Source: Leisingera sp. JC1 (lineage in GTDB: Bacteria > Pseudomonadota > Alphaproteobacteria > Rhodobacterales > Rhodobacteraceae). Taken from it: a stretch of DNA of 64,000 nucleotides. Position 1 is the first letter of the stretch. Each line of letters starts with the position of its first letter. The notes under the pieces were generated by a model. It was not told where the DNA came from. It searched no databases and was given only the letters and a program-made list of their open reading frames with translations. The translations under genes and the position numbers were made by a program. Of this stretch, positions 26,215-36,033 are shown in pieces. The stretch lies in the NCBI RefSeq assembly GCF_001679925.1, contig NZ_LYUZ01000136.1, positions 1 through 64,000 of the forward strand, in the 5' to 3' direction.

Positions 26215-27417
26215 ATGAAAACCTCCGGCGGCTTTGCCACCCGTGCCATCCACCACGCCTATGACCCGCAGGACAACGAAGGCGCGCTGACGCCGCCGCT
26301 GCACCTGACCTCGACCTTCACATTTGAGACCGCAGAGGCCGGCGGCGAGATGTTCGCAGGCGAGCGCCAGGGCCATATCTACAGCCGGATCTCCAACCCG
26401 ACCTGCGACCTGCTGGAGCAGCGGATCGCTACGCTGGAAGGCGCCGAGGCGGGTCTGGCGCTCAGCAGCGGCATGGGTGCGATCACTGCGGTTCTGTGGA
26501 CGTTGCTCAGCCCAGGTGACGAGGTGATCGTGGACAAGACGCTTTACGGCTGCACCTTTGCCTTCATGCGCCACGGGCTGGCGAAATGGGGCGTCACCAT
26601 CACCCATGTAGACATGACCGACATGGAAAACCTGCGCGCGGCTGTCTCGGACAAGACCCGCGTGGTCTATTTCGAGACCCCGGCCAACCCCAACATGCGG
26701 CTGGTGGACATCGCGGCGGCATCTGAAATCGCCCATGCCGCCGGCGCGCAGGTGGTGGTCGACAACACCTATGCCACCCCCTATCTGACCCGCCCGATTG
26801 AGCTGGGCGCCGACATCGTGCTGCATTCCGCCACCAAATACCTGGGCGGCCACGGCGATGTAGTGGCAGGCCTGGTCGTCGGCACCGCCGAGCAGATCGG
26901 CGAAATCCGCCTGGTCGGCATGAAGGACATGACCGGCGCAGTGATGGCGCCCTTCAATGCCATGCTGATCCTGCGCGGCCTCAAGACCCTGGCGCTGCGG
27001 ATGGACCGGCATTGCGCATCCGCCGAGACCGTGGCCGATTTTCTGGCCGCCCACCCGGCGGTGAAGTCGGTGTCCTTCCCGGGGCACGATAGCTTTGCCC
27101 AGGCCGATGTCGCCAAGCGCCAGATGGCACAGCCCGGTGCCATGATCGCCTTTGAGGTCAAGGGCGGGCTGCAGGGCGGCATCGCCTTCATGAACGGTCT
27201 GCAGATGATCCAGCGCGCAGTGTCGCTGGGCGATGCGGAAACGCTGATCCAGCATCCGGCCTCGATGACCCATTCGACCTATACTCCGGAAGAGCGCGCC
27301 GAGCACGGCATCAGCGACGGGCTGATCCGCCTCTCGGTGGGGCTGGAGGATGTGGCCGACATCCTGGCCGACCTGGAACAAGCCTTGCCCGCCCCCGTGC
27401 AGCACGCCGCCGAGTAA
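26215..27417 (+). CDS. mdeA: L-methionine gamma-lyase
   Basis: 400 residues, Cys/Met metabolism PLP enzyme. It splits L-methionine to methanethiol, ammonia and 2-oxobutyrate. The key discriminator is the active-site Cys in LYGCTFAF (C113), which marks methionine gamma-lyases; cystathionine gamma-lyases and sulfhydrylases usually lack it. Other sites: YSRISNPTCD, SSGMGAI (PLP phosphate), VDNTYATPYL (PLP Asp) and HSATKYLGGHGD (PLP Lys about 208). ACAGGAG ribosome site. In roseobacters this activity feeds methanethiol/DMSP sulfur cycling. The next gene, 10 bases on, would consume its 2-oxobutyrate. Confidence 0.92.
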   Translation: MKTSGGFATRAIHHAYDPQDNEGALTPPLHLTSTFTFETAEAGGEMFAGERQGHIYSRISNPTCDLLEQRIATLEGAEAGLALSSGMGAITAVLWTLLSPGDEVIVDKTLYGCTFAFMRHGLAKWGVTITHVDMTDMENLRAAVSDKTRVVYFETPANPNMRLVDIAAASEIAHAAGAQVVVDNTYATPYLTRPIELGADIVLHSATKYLGGHGDVVAGLVVGTAEQIGEIRLVGMKDMTGAVMAPFNAMLILRGLKTLALRMDRHCASAETVADFLAAHPAVKSVSFPGHDSFAQADVAKRQMAQPGAMIAFEVKGGLQGGIAFMNGLQMIQRAVSLGDAETLIQHPASMTHSTYTPEERAEHGISDGLIRLSVGLEDVADILADLEQALPAPVQHAAE

Positions 27418-27427
27418 GGAGAGAGCC

Positions 27428-29812
27428 ATGCGCCCCGATCTGACCCACCTCAAGACCATTGAGCAGCGACTGTTGTGGCTGTCGCATTGGATGATCCACA
27501 ACGCGAACCACATCCGCCCCAAGGCGGACGGGATCAAGATCGGGGGGCATCAGGCTTCTTCGGCCTCCATGGTGTCGATCATGACGGCACTTTATTTCTC
27601 GGCGCTGAAGCCCGGCGACCGTGTGGCGGTGAAACCGCATGCCTCGCCCGTTTTTCACGCGATGCAGTACCTGATGGGCAACCAGACGCGCGAGAAGATG
27701 GAGAACTTCCGCGGCTTCGGCGGAGTGCAAAGCTATCCCAGCCGGACCAAGGACGTGGATGACGTGGACTTCTCCACCGGTTCTGTCGGCCTGGGCGTCG
27801 GCATCACCGCGCTGGCATCGATGGTACAGGACTTCATTACCGCCAAGGACTGGGGCCAGGACGCCCGCACCGGCCGCATGGTGGCGCTGGCAGGCGACGC
27901 CGAGCTGGACGAGGGCAACATCTACGAGGTGCTGCAGGAAGGCTGGAAGAACGATCTGCGCAATACCTGGTGGATCATCGACTACAACCGCCAGTCGCTG
28001 GACGGCATCGTCCGCGAGGGCCTGTTCGAGCGGATCGAGAAGATCTTTGACGCCTTCGGCTGGGACGTGGTGCGGGTGAAATACGGCACCCTGCAGCGCG
28101 CCGCATTCGAGGAGCCGGGCGGCGAAGCCTTGCGCGCCTGGATCGACGCCTGCCCGAACCAGCAGTATTCCGCGCTCACCTACATGGGCGGCGCGGTCTG
28201 GCGGCAGCACCTGATGGACGATCTGGGCGACCAGGGCGATGTCAGCGCGCTGATTGGCAGGCGCAGTGACGAGGAACTGGCCGAGCTGATGGAAAACCTC
28301 GGCGGCAACTGCGTCGAGACGATGGCGGATGTGTTCGCTTCCATCGACCACGACCGCCCGGTTTGCTTCCTGGCCTATACGGTCAAGGGCTGGGGCACCC
28401 CGATTGCTGGCCACAAGGACAACCACGGCGGGTTGATGACCAAGGCGCAGATGGCGGAGTGGCAGGCCCATATGGGGGTGGAGGAAGGGGAGGAATGGGA
28501 GCCCTTCGCCACCGTCTCCGACCCCGCCGCGCTGCAGGATTTCTTGCGGCAGGTGCCGTTCTTCGCCGAAGGCCCGCGCCGCCATTTCGACGCGCCGCTG
28601 CCGGTGCCGGCGATTGCCATCGACACCACCCGCGAAATCTCCACCCAGATGGCCTTTGGTAAGATCCTCGACGACCTGTCCAAGGGGGACAGCGAGCTGG
28701 CGGCGCGGATCCTGACCACCTCGCCCGATGTGACCGGAACCACCGGGCTTGGCCCCTGGGTCAACCGGCGCAAGCTGTTTGCCCGTGAGGTACAGCGGGA
28801 TGCCTTTATCGAGCACCGCATCCCCTCCACCGCGAAATGGAACTTCGCCCCCGAGGGCCAGCATCTGGAATTGGGCATCGCGGAGATGAACCTGTTCCTG
28901 CTCTTGGGGGCCGCGGGCCTGTCGCATTCGCTGTTCGGCAAGCGGGTGATCCCCATCGGCACCGTCTACGACCCCTTTGTCTGCCGCGGTCTCGATGCGC
29001 TGAACTATGCCTGCTACCAGGATGCGCGCTTCATGATCGTTGGCACCCCCTCTGGCGTCACCCTGGCACCCGAAGGCGGCGCGCACCAGTCCATCGGCAC
29101 GCCGCTCATCGGCATGTCGCAGGACGGGCTGGCGGTGTTTGAGCCTGCCTTTGCAGATGAGCTGGCGGTGATCATGGAATGGGCCTTCGACTATCTGCAG
29201 CGCGAAGGCGAGGGCGACCCGGATGAGCGCACCTGGCTGCGCGACGAGACCGGTGGCTCGGTCTATCTGCGCCTCACCACCAGCCCGATGGAGCAACCGG
29301 GCAAGCGCGCCGATGAGGACTTCCGCCAGGGGGCCATCGACGGCGGCTACTGGCTGCGCAAACCGGGGCCGAACTGCGATGTGGTGATTGCCTACCAGGG
29401 CGCAGTGGCGCCGGAGGCGATCAAGGCCGCGGGCATCATCGGCGAAACCCGCCGCGACGTGGGGGTGCTGGCCGTCACCTCTGCCGACCGGCTGAATGCG
29501 GGCTGGACCGCAGCGCAGCGGGCGCGCTCGCGCGGCAATGCCGCCGCCAAGTCCCATATCGAAACGCTGATGGGCGGCCTGCCGCCGCATTGCAAGGTGA
29601 TCACCGTGATCGACGGCCACCCGGCGACGCTGGCCTGGCTGGGCGGGGTTGCCGGCCACCAGACCGTGCCTTTGGGGGTGGAGCATTTCGGCCAGACCGG
29701 CACCATCGGCGATCTCTACCGCCACCACGGGCTGGACGCTGCCGCCATCGTGGCCAAGGTGAACGGGCTGACCGCCGGCAAACGGGTCAGCAACGCCGTG
29801 CCGGCCGGGTAA
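27428..29812 (+). CDS. mdeB: Homodimeric 2-oxoacid dehydrogenase E1 (AceE-like), probable 2-oxobutyrate dehydrogenase
   Basis: 794 residues, related to the homodimeric pyruvate dehydrogenase E1. Thiamine site: LAGDAELDEGNIYE; transketolase-like N-terminus: IGGHQASSASMVSIMTALYF; pyrimidine-domain segment: EGQHLELGIAEMNLFLLLGA; C-terminal domain: VGVLAVTSADRLNAGW. Shorter than E. coli-type AceE. Known: P. putida MdeB, encoded after mdeA, is an AceE-type E1 preferring 2-oxobutyrate. Here the same order suggests oxidation of the mdeA product to propionyl-CoA with a shared E2/E3. ATG 27428 has AAGGAG; a longer frame from 27350 lies inside mdeA. No E2 gene is near. Confidence 0.82.
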   Translation: MRPDLTHLKTIEQRLLWLSHWMIHNANHIRPKADGIKIGGHQASSASMVSIMTALYFSALKPGDRVAVKPHASPVFHAMQYLMGNQTREKMENFRGFGGVQSYPSRTKDVDDVDFSTGSVGLGVGITALASMVQDFITAKDWGQDARTGRMVALAGDAELDEGNIYEVLQEGWKNDLRNTWWIIDYNRQSLDGIVREGLFERIEKIFDAFGWDVVRVKYGTLQRAAFEEPGGEALRAWIDACPNQQYSALTYMGGAVWRQHLMDDLGDQGDVSALIGRRSDEELAELMENLGGNCVETMADVFASIDHDRPVCFLAYTVKGWGTPIAGHKDNHGGLMTKAQMAEWQAHMGVEEGEEWEPFATVSDPAALQDFLRQVPFFAEGPRRHFDAPLPVPAIAIDTTREISTQMAFGKILDDLSKGDSELAARILTTSPDVTGTTGLGPWVNRRKLFAREVQRDAFIEHRIPSTAKWNFAPEGQHLELGIAEMNLFLLLGAAGLSHSLFGKRVIPIGTVYDPFVCRGLDALNYACYQDARFMIVGTPSGVTLAPEGGAHQSIGTPLIGMSQDGLAVFEPAFADELAVIMEWAFDYLQREGEGDPDERTWLRDETGGSVYLRLTTSPMEQPGKRADEDFRQGAIDGGYWLRKPGPNCDVVIAYQGAVAPEAIKAAGIIGETRRDVGVLAVTSADRLNAGWTAAQRARSRGNAAAKSHIETLMGGLPPHCKVITVIDGHPATLAWLGGVAGHQTVPLGVEHFGQTGTIGDLYRHHGLDAAAIVAKVNGLTAGKRVSNAVPAG

Positions 29813-29850
29813 ACGCCCGTCTGAGCTTGCTGGAACAGACTGAAGTACAG

Positions 29851-29884
29851 GGGCGGCCGCACGGAAACACGGCCGCCCTTTTGC
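29851..29884. terminator. Terminator between convergent mdeB and decarboxylase genes
   Basis: GGGCGGCCG at 29851-29859 pairs with CGGCCGCCC at 29870-29878, followed by TTTT. It sits in the 73-base gap and may serve both strands. Confidence 0.75.
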
Positions 29885-29885
29885 G

Positions 29886-32174
29886 TTATTCCGCCACGCA
29901 GTCGGCGAAGTAATGGGTCAGCCCGTCGGGGCCGATTTCCTGCACCAGCCCGTGAATGTCGGTCTCGAACCCCGGGCATTCCCGCCCGAAGGCGCGGTTG
30001 AACTTCAAGTATTCCACGATCTTCTTGTTGAACACCTCCCCCGGGATCAGCAGCGGAATACCAGGCGGGTAGGGGGTCACCAGGCTGGTGGTGATGCGCC
30101 CCTCCAGATCATCAATCGGCACCCGCTGGGTGGTGCGCCGGGCGATATGGCTGAAGGCATCGCTTGGCTTCATCGCCGGGGTCAGGTCGCTCAGGTACAT
30201 CTCTGTCGACAGCCGCGCCACGTTGTTCTTGGAATACAGCGCATGCACATGCTGGCACAGGTCGCGCAGGCCCATCTGCTCATACCGCGGCTGGCTGGCG
30301 CAGAACTCCGGCATCGCGCGCGGCACGGCCAGGTTGCGGGCAAAGTCGTCCTTGAACTGCTGCAGCGCGCTCAGCAGTGAATTCCAGCGACCCTTGGTGA
30401 TGCCGATGGTGAACATGATGAAGAAGGAATAGAGCCCGGTCTTCTCTACCACCACGCCGTGCTCGGCCAGGTATTTGGTCACGATCGAGGCCGGAATGCC
30501 CCAGTCCTCAAACCGGCCGTCCAGGTTGAGGCCCGGGGTGATGATGGTGGCCTTGATCGGGTCCAGCATGTTGAACCCCGGCGCCATATCGCCAAAGCCG
30601 TGCCAGCTGTCCTCGCCGCCCGCCTGCACGCCGTCGGCGTCGGTTTTCCTCAGAACCCAGTCGTTAGTGCTGCCGATGCCGTCCTCGGCCAGATCCTCAG
30701 GCCCCCAGACCTGGAACCACCAGTCATCGGCGCCGTATTCCTCATCGACCTTGCGCATGGCGCGGCGGAAATCCAGTGCCTCCATGATGCTTTCCTCGAC
30801 CAGCGCCGTGCCGCCCGGCGGCTCCATCATCGCCGCCGCCACGTCGCAGCTGGCGATGATCGAATACTGCGGGCTGGTGGAGGTGTGCATCAGGTACGCC
30901 TCGTTGAACAGATGTCGGTCCAGCTTGGTCTCCTCGCTGTCCTGCACCAGCACATGGCTGGCCTGGCTGATGCCCGCCAGCAGCTTGTGAATCGACTGGG
31001 TGGCATAGGTCACCGAATGCTTGGTGCGCGCCCGCTTGCGGCCCATCGCGTGATAGCTGCCATAGAACGGGTGGAAGGCCGCATGCGGCAGCCAGGCCTC
31101 GTCAAAATGCAGGTTCTCGGTATAGCCGTCCAGCTGGCCCTTGATCACCTCGGTATTATAGAGCACCCCGTCATAGGTCGACTGCGTCAGCGTCAGGATC
31201 CGCGGTTTCACCGCATCGGCGTCCACGTCCTTCAGCAGCGGGTTGGCGCGGATCTTGTCCTTGATGCTGTCTATTTCGAATTCCGAATGCGGAATCGGGC
31301 CGATGATGCCCCAATGATTGCGGGTCGGCTTCAGGAACACCGGGATGGCGCCGGTCATGATGATCGAATGCAGGATTGATTTGTGGCAGTTGCGGTCCAC
31401 CACCACCACGTCGCCCGGCGCCACCGTGTGATGCCAGACCATCTTGTTGGAGGTCGAGGTGCCATTGGTCACGAAATAGCAGTGATCGGCGTTGAAGATC
31501 CGCGCCGCATTGCGTTCCGAGGCGCCAATCGCGCCATTGTGGTCCAGCAGCTGCCCCAGCTCCTCCACCGCGTTGCAGACGTCCGCGCGCAGCATGTTTT
31601 CGCCGTAGAACTGGTGGTACATCTGCCCGACCGGGCTTTTCAGGAAGGCCACGCCGCCGGAATGCCCCGGGCAGTGCCAAGAGTAGGATCCGTCCTCGGC
31701 ATAATCCAGCAGCTTCCTGAAAAACGGCGGCTGTATGCTCTCCAGATAACTCTTTGCCTCGCGGATGATGTGGCGGGCGACAAACTCCGGCGTGTCCTCG
31801 AACATATGGATGAAGCCATGCAGCTCGCGCAGAATGTCGTTGGGCAGGTGGCGGCTGGTCTTGGTCTCGCCGTAGATGTAGATCGGCACATCGGCGTTCT
31901 TCCAGCGCACTTCCTCGATAAACGTGCGCAGGGCGACTACCGCGGGGTCCAGATCCGGTCCGGGGGTGAACTCTTCGTCATCGATCGACAGCACAAAGGC
32001 GCTGGCGCGGGACTGCTGCTGCGCGTATTGCGACAGGTCGCCATAGCCGGTCACGCCCTGCACCTCGAACCCTTCATCCTCAATGGCCTGTGCCAAGGCA
32101 CGGATGCCGGAGCCTGAGGAGTTCTCTGAACGGAAATCTTCGTCAATGATGACAATGGGAAAGCGGAATTTCAT
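29886..32174 (-). CDS. Orn/Lys/Arg decarboxylase (biodegradative, fold-type I)
   Basis: 762 residues. N-terminal receiver-like wing domain (FPIVIIDEDFRSENSSG; about 1-130), PLP-binding core with SWHCPGHSGGVAFLKSPVGQ, VDRNCHKSILHSI, LHFDEAWLPHAAFHP, the PLP lysine in TQSIHKLLAGISQAS (about K397), and the C-terminal domain with PYPPGIPLLIPGE. It decarboxylates a basic amino acid to a polyamine precursor; lysine versus arginine versus ornithine cannot be told from the sequence alone. The start at 32174 follows AGGAG, and the longer frame to 32342 would cross the MarR operator. Divergent from the MarR gene with 166 bases between. Confidence 0.9.
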   Translation of the reverse strand: MKFRFPIVIIDEDFRSENSSGSGIRALAQAIEDEGFEVQGVTGYGDLSQYAQQQSRASAFVLSIDDEEFTPGPDLDPAVVALRTFIEEVRWKNADVPIYIYGETKTSRHLPNDILRELHGFIHMFEDTPEFVARHIIREAKSYLESIQPPFFRKLLDYAEDGSYSWHCPGHSGGVAFLKSPVGQMYHQFYGENMLRADVCNAVEELGQLLDHNGAIGASERNAARIFNADHCYFVTNGTSTSNKMVWHHTVAPGDVVVVDRNCHKSILHSIIMTGAIPVFLKPTRNHWGIIGPIPHSEFEIDSIKDKIRANPLLKDVDADAVKPRILTLTQSTYDGVLYNTEVIKGQLDGYTENLHFDEAWLPHAAFHPFYGSYHAMGRKRARTKHSVTYATQSIHKLLAGISQASHVLVQDSEETKLDRHLFNEAYLMHTSTSPQYSIIASCDVAAAMMEPPGGTALVEESIMEALDFRRAMRKVDEEYGADDWWFQVWGPEDLAEDGIGSTNDWVLRKTDADGVQAGGEDSWHGFGDMAPGFNMLDPIKATIITPGLNLDGRFEDWGIPASIVTKYLAEHGVVVEKTGLYSFFIMFTIGITKGRWNSLLSALQQFKDDFARNLAVPRAMPEFCASQPRYEQMGLRDLCQHVHALYSKNNVARLSTEMYLSDLTPAMKPSDAFSHIARRTTQRVPIDDLEGRITTSLVTPYPPGIPLLIPGEVFNKKIVEYLKFNRAFGRECPGFETDIHGLVQEIGPDGLTHYFADCVAE

Positions 32175-32322
32175 GCTGGTCTCCTGGGAGCATGCCTGAT
32201 GTGACGATACAGGCTGCCCGCGATGATGCAACGCCTCGCAGGGCGCAGTTCGCGTTACGTTCATCCGGGGCCGCCGCCAAGAGGGCATGTTCAGAATTCG
32301 CTGGCTTTTGACGAGCATATAG

Positions 32323-32335
32323 TTGACATTGTCAA
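32323..32335. promoter_or_regulatory. Perfect palindrome at the MarR start, likely MarR operator
   Basis: TTGACA-T-TGTCAA, a 13-bp perfect inverted repeat ending five bases before the MarR ATG, in the divergent gap with the decarboxylase. It doubles as a TTGACA -35-like hexamer. Size and symmetry fit a MarR dimer, so autoregulation is inferred. Confidence 0.6.
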
Positions 32336-32340
32336 TCATC

Positions 32341-32793
32341 ATGAGTCAGACACGCTTCCACCTGCATCACTCCCTCGGCTACCAGATCACCATGCTTGCG
32401 CGTGTGATCGAACGCCGTTTTGAACAGCGCATTGCCGAACACGGTCTGACACGCGTCACCTGGTGCGTGCTGCTGGCTGCAGGGGAGGAGGGACTGGCGA
32501 CCCCCTCGGAGATCGCTGACTTCATCGGCATCGACCGGACCGCCACATCCCGCGCACTGCGGCAGATGGAGGCACGGGGGATGATCACCCGCTGCAGCAG
32601 CGAGGGCGACGGCCGCTCGATCCGGGTAGCGCTGACCGCCGCGGGCCAGGCGGCGCTGCAGGCGGTGCTGCCCATCGCGCAGGAGAACGCCGCGTATTTC
32701 GAAGCCAAGCTGAGCGGCGAAGAACTGTCCGCGCTGCGCCAGTCCGCCGCCAGGCTGCTGCAGGACGAGCCGCGCATCGTCGCCAAGCTGTAA
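32341..32793 (+). CDS. MarR-family regulator next to the reductive dehalogenase
   Basis: 150 residues with the MarR winged helix: VTWCVLLAAGEEGLATPSEIA, IGIDRTATSRALRQMEARGMI, then the wing with DGRSIRVALT. ATG 32341 has no good Shine-Dalgarno; TTG 32323 is an alternative. It lies 16 bases before the dehalogenase gene in the same direction. MarR regulators commonly neighbour and repress reductive dehalogenase genes, with the halogenated aromatic substrate as inducer. I infer the same job here. Confidence 0.85.
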   Translation: MSQTRFHLHHSLGYQITMLARVIERRFEQRIAEHGLTRVTWCVLLAAGEEGLATPSEIADFIGIDRTATSRALRQMEARGMITRCSSEGDGRSIRVALTAAGQAALQAVLPIAQENAAYFEAKLSGEELSALRQSAARLLQDEPRIVAKL

Positions 32794-32809
32794 CTCAAAG
32801 GGGCCATCC

Positions 32810-35800
32810 ATGGGCAAATTGTTTTCCTACCGCAACCGGCCCGTGCACCTGGGGCCGTACCCGATGGAGGCCCTGGCACGGCAAGCGGCCCCCGAAGGAC
32901 TGGATGCACTGCCGCCGCTGGCACAGGTCAGCTTCCGGCGCCCCGATGCACCGCTCTCCCTCGTCAACGGGATGCGCGACTATCAGGCGATGCTGGACGC
33001 CACCCGCGAGGGGCTGGTGAAAAAGGAACGCGCAGAAATCCCTTCGGACCCGCAGGAGCGCACCGATCATCTGAAGGCTTTCGGCTATTTCTGCGACGCC
33101 TCTCTGGCCGGTGCCTGCGCGGTGCCTTCCGGCGCCTGGCTGGAGGCGCCGCTGGTGAACCCGGATGTGGCGGCGCTTTCGGAAACCCTGCGCAGCAAGC
33201 AGACCAAAACCTTCGCCTCCGGCATCGACGTGGTGATGGCTTCCTTGCGCGAGGCGATGCAGGCCCCGCCCGCGGACTGCCGCCACCACACACATGCGCT
33301 GGTCTACATCTACGAGTTCCCGCGTGATCCTGAAGCCGGTGAAGATGGTACTGACTGGCTGGCGGATGCGCAGGACCAGCGTGCCTGCCTGCGGGCGGCG
33401 GAAACCGTGGTGACGCTCGCCAACTACATCCGCCTTTTGGGCTGGGAAGCGCGCGCGCACACCGGGGCTGCGGCGGATGTGCATCTGGGCAAGCTGGCGG
33501 TGAAGGCGGGGCTTGCCACCTATGAGAACGGCGTGCTGACCAACCCGTTCCTTGGCAGCGGCTTCGGCATCGCCGCCGTCACCACGACGCTGGAACTGGC
33601 TCCCGATCTGCCGCTGGTGCCGGGGCAGGCGCCGGGCCTCAAATACCGGCTGGGCCTTGGCAGCCACGCCAAAAGCGCAGGCAGCCGCGACCCCTACGCC
33701 CAGCGCCGATTCATGGACGGCCCGCACCCGTTCGAGACCCTGAAGCGGGTGGCTGACCCCACCACCTATATCGACGAGGTGAACGTCGCGCGCGTCCCGA
33801 AACGCGCAGATATGTTTGCGCGCTCCCTGTTCGGCGACCTCGGCAAAGGCCCGCAGGAGGCGGCGAAGAACGGCAATTACGTTCGCAAATCCTCCTCCGC
33901 CTTCGCCTTCCGCTGCTCGCTTGCGGCCTTCGTACTGCTGCAGGACGGCGAGCCCGCGCCGCAGGCTGACACCAGCACCGCCAATGCCGCCCGCAACGCC
34001 GCAAATATCAAGGCTGCTGCCTATTTCCTCGGTTGCGACGCAGTAGGCATCTCGCGCTGCCCGGACTGGGCCTACTACTCCCACGATGCAGCAGGTGAAG
34101 CGCTGGCGCCCTACCACGAAAATGCCATCAGCATCATCATTGACCAGGGCCATGAAACGATGGAGGGCGCCTCCGGTGACGACTGGATCGCCTGTGCCCA
34201 GTCGATGCGTGCCTACTTGCGGTTTTCTCTGCTGGGCGGGGTAATCGCGCAGCAGATCCGCAACCTCGGCTATACCGCCCGGGTGCATTCTGTGATGGAC
34301 GGCGAGGTGCTGCAGCCACCGCTGTTGCTGCTGTCCGGCCTTGGCGAGGTCTCCCGCATCGGCGAGGTGATCCTGAACCCCTTCCTCGGCCCCCGCCTGA
34401 AATCCGGCGCGGTGACGACAAACCTGCCGATGACGCATGACAAGCCGGTCGACTTCGGCCTGCAGCGGTTCTGCGAAGCTTGCAACAAATGCGCCCGCGA
34501 ATGCCCCTCCGGCGCCATCACCGCCGGGCCCAAGCTGATGTTCAACGGCTATGAAATCTGGAAGTCCGACAGCCAGAAATGCACCACCTACCGTGTTACG
34601 GTGCCTGGCGGCGCCATGTGCGGCCGCTGCATGAAGACCTGCCCCTGGAATCTCGAGGGGCTGTTTGCCGAGGCGCCCTTCCGCTGGGCCGCGATGAACC
34701 TGCCGGGCAGCGCGCCGCTGCTTGCAAAACTCGACGACGCGCTGGGCAATGGCGAGGTGAACGGCACCAAGAAATGGTGGTGGGATCTGGAGATGGTGGA
34801 GGAGGGGCCCTATGCCCCCTCGCAGCATCCTGTGAACGCCCGCAAGCTGTCCAGGGATCTGGATCTGAAGTTCGAGGATCAGACCTTGGCGGTCTACCCT
34901 GCACCGCTGGCCCCGCCGCCTTATGCCTGGCCCGCGCCGATGGACCGCGAGGCCGGGATCGCCGCCTATCAGGCGATGATCCCCGCAGCGGAGCACAAGC
35001 GCCGCCGCGCGCAGGGCCTGCCGCCGGAGCATGTCTATACCGCCGATCAGGGCGCCGCGCCGGTCATGCGGGTGCGCTTGTCAAAGGTGGAGCATATGAC
35101 GGAGGCGGTCACTAAGTATGAGTTCTCCCTTCCGGACGGCTCCCCGCTGCCTGCCGCCACTGCAGGTGCCCATATCGACGTGGTCGTCGCGCCGGAGTTC
35201 TTCCGGCAGTACTCGCTATCAGGCGACCCGGCGGACCGCTCAAAATACCAGATCGCCGTGCTGCGCGAGGGCGCGGGCCGCGGCGGCTCCCGCCTCCTGC
35301 ACCGGATCTTTGAAGAAGGCCGGATGGTGTTCATCTCCAAGCCGATAAATCACTTCCCGCTGGTGGAGGATGCCGCCAAATCCTACTTAATGGGCGGCGG
35401 CATCGGGGTAACGCCGATGATCGCCATGGCCCACCGCCTGCACGCTTTGGGCCGGGACTTCGAATTCCGCTACTCATGTTCGAAAAGGACAAGTGCTGGG
35501 TTCATTGGTGATCTAAAGGCGGTGCCTTGGGTTGAAAAGTGCATCTGCATTTCTCTGACCAAGGCACCCGTGCGGACTTTCGGGAGGTGCTGAAGCACAC
35601 CCCCGGCAGCCATGTCTACACCTGCGGGCCGGAGGCCTATATGCAGGCGGTGCTGGACGCGGCCGAAGCAAACGGCTTCCCCGAAGACACCCGGCACATG
35701 GAGTATTTCACGGTTCCCGAACAGCCCGAATACGAGAACCATCCATTCATCCTGAAGCTGGCGAAATCGGGCCGCAAGATACTGGTGCCAGCGGAGAAGA

Positions 35801-36006
35801 CTGCAACCGAGGCGCTGGCCGAAAGCGGCATCCACGTGGACGTGAAATGCTCCGACGGGATTTGCGGCGTCTGCAAATGCGGACTGGTCTCCGGCGAGGC
35901 GGAGCACCGCGATTTCGTGTTGTCGAATAAGCAGCGCAAGGGCAGCATTATCCTCTGCCAGTCCCGCGCGCAGGAGCCGGACGGGGTTCTGGAAATCGAT
36001 CTCTGA
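32810..36006 (+). pseudogene. Reductive dehalogenase fused to NAD(P)H:flavin/2Fe-2S reductase, frameshifted
   Basis: Read with one base restored near 35539, this encodes about 1,065 residues. Residues 1-~700 are a cytoplasmic RdhA with no Tat signal: a B12-binding core (two related halves), then two ferredoxin-type clusters, CEACNKCARECP (C555 on) and a split cluster with KC at 591 and CGRCMKTCP at 604. From ~745 comes a phthalate-dioxygenase-reductase-like part: flavin motif QYSLSGDP, NAD site MGGGIGVTPM, YTCGPE, and a plant-type 2Fe-2S with CSDGICGVCKCG and a late ILCQS. This is the BhbA-like, respiration-independent architecture used to dehalogenate aromatics. After GTTGAAAAG (to 35539) the frame shifts: inserting one G restores K-VHLHFSDQGTRADF. 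As written, translation ends at 35593 without the 2Fe-2S domain. It could be a true lesion or a sequencing error. Confidence 0.85.
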
Positions 36007-36033
36007 ACCGCGGACCGGAGGGGGCGGGCACAA

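Noticed and set aside
27311-29728. 805-codon minus-strand frame opposite mdeB
   Set aside because: Shadow frame with no start site support; the plus strand is a clear E1 enzyme.
32795-35032. 745-codon minus-strand frame opposite the dehalogenase
   Set aside because: Shadow of the RdhA gene; contains no motif, while the plus strand carries Fe-S and B12-enzyme signatures.
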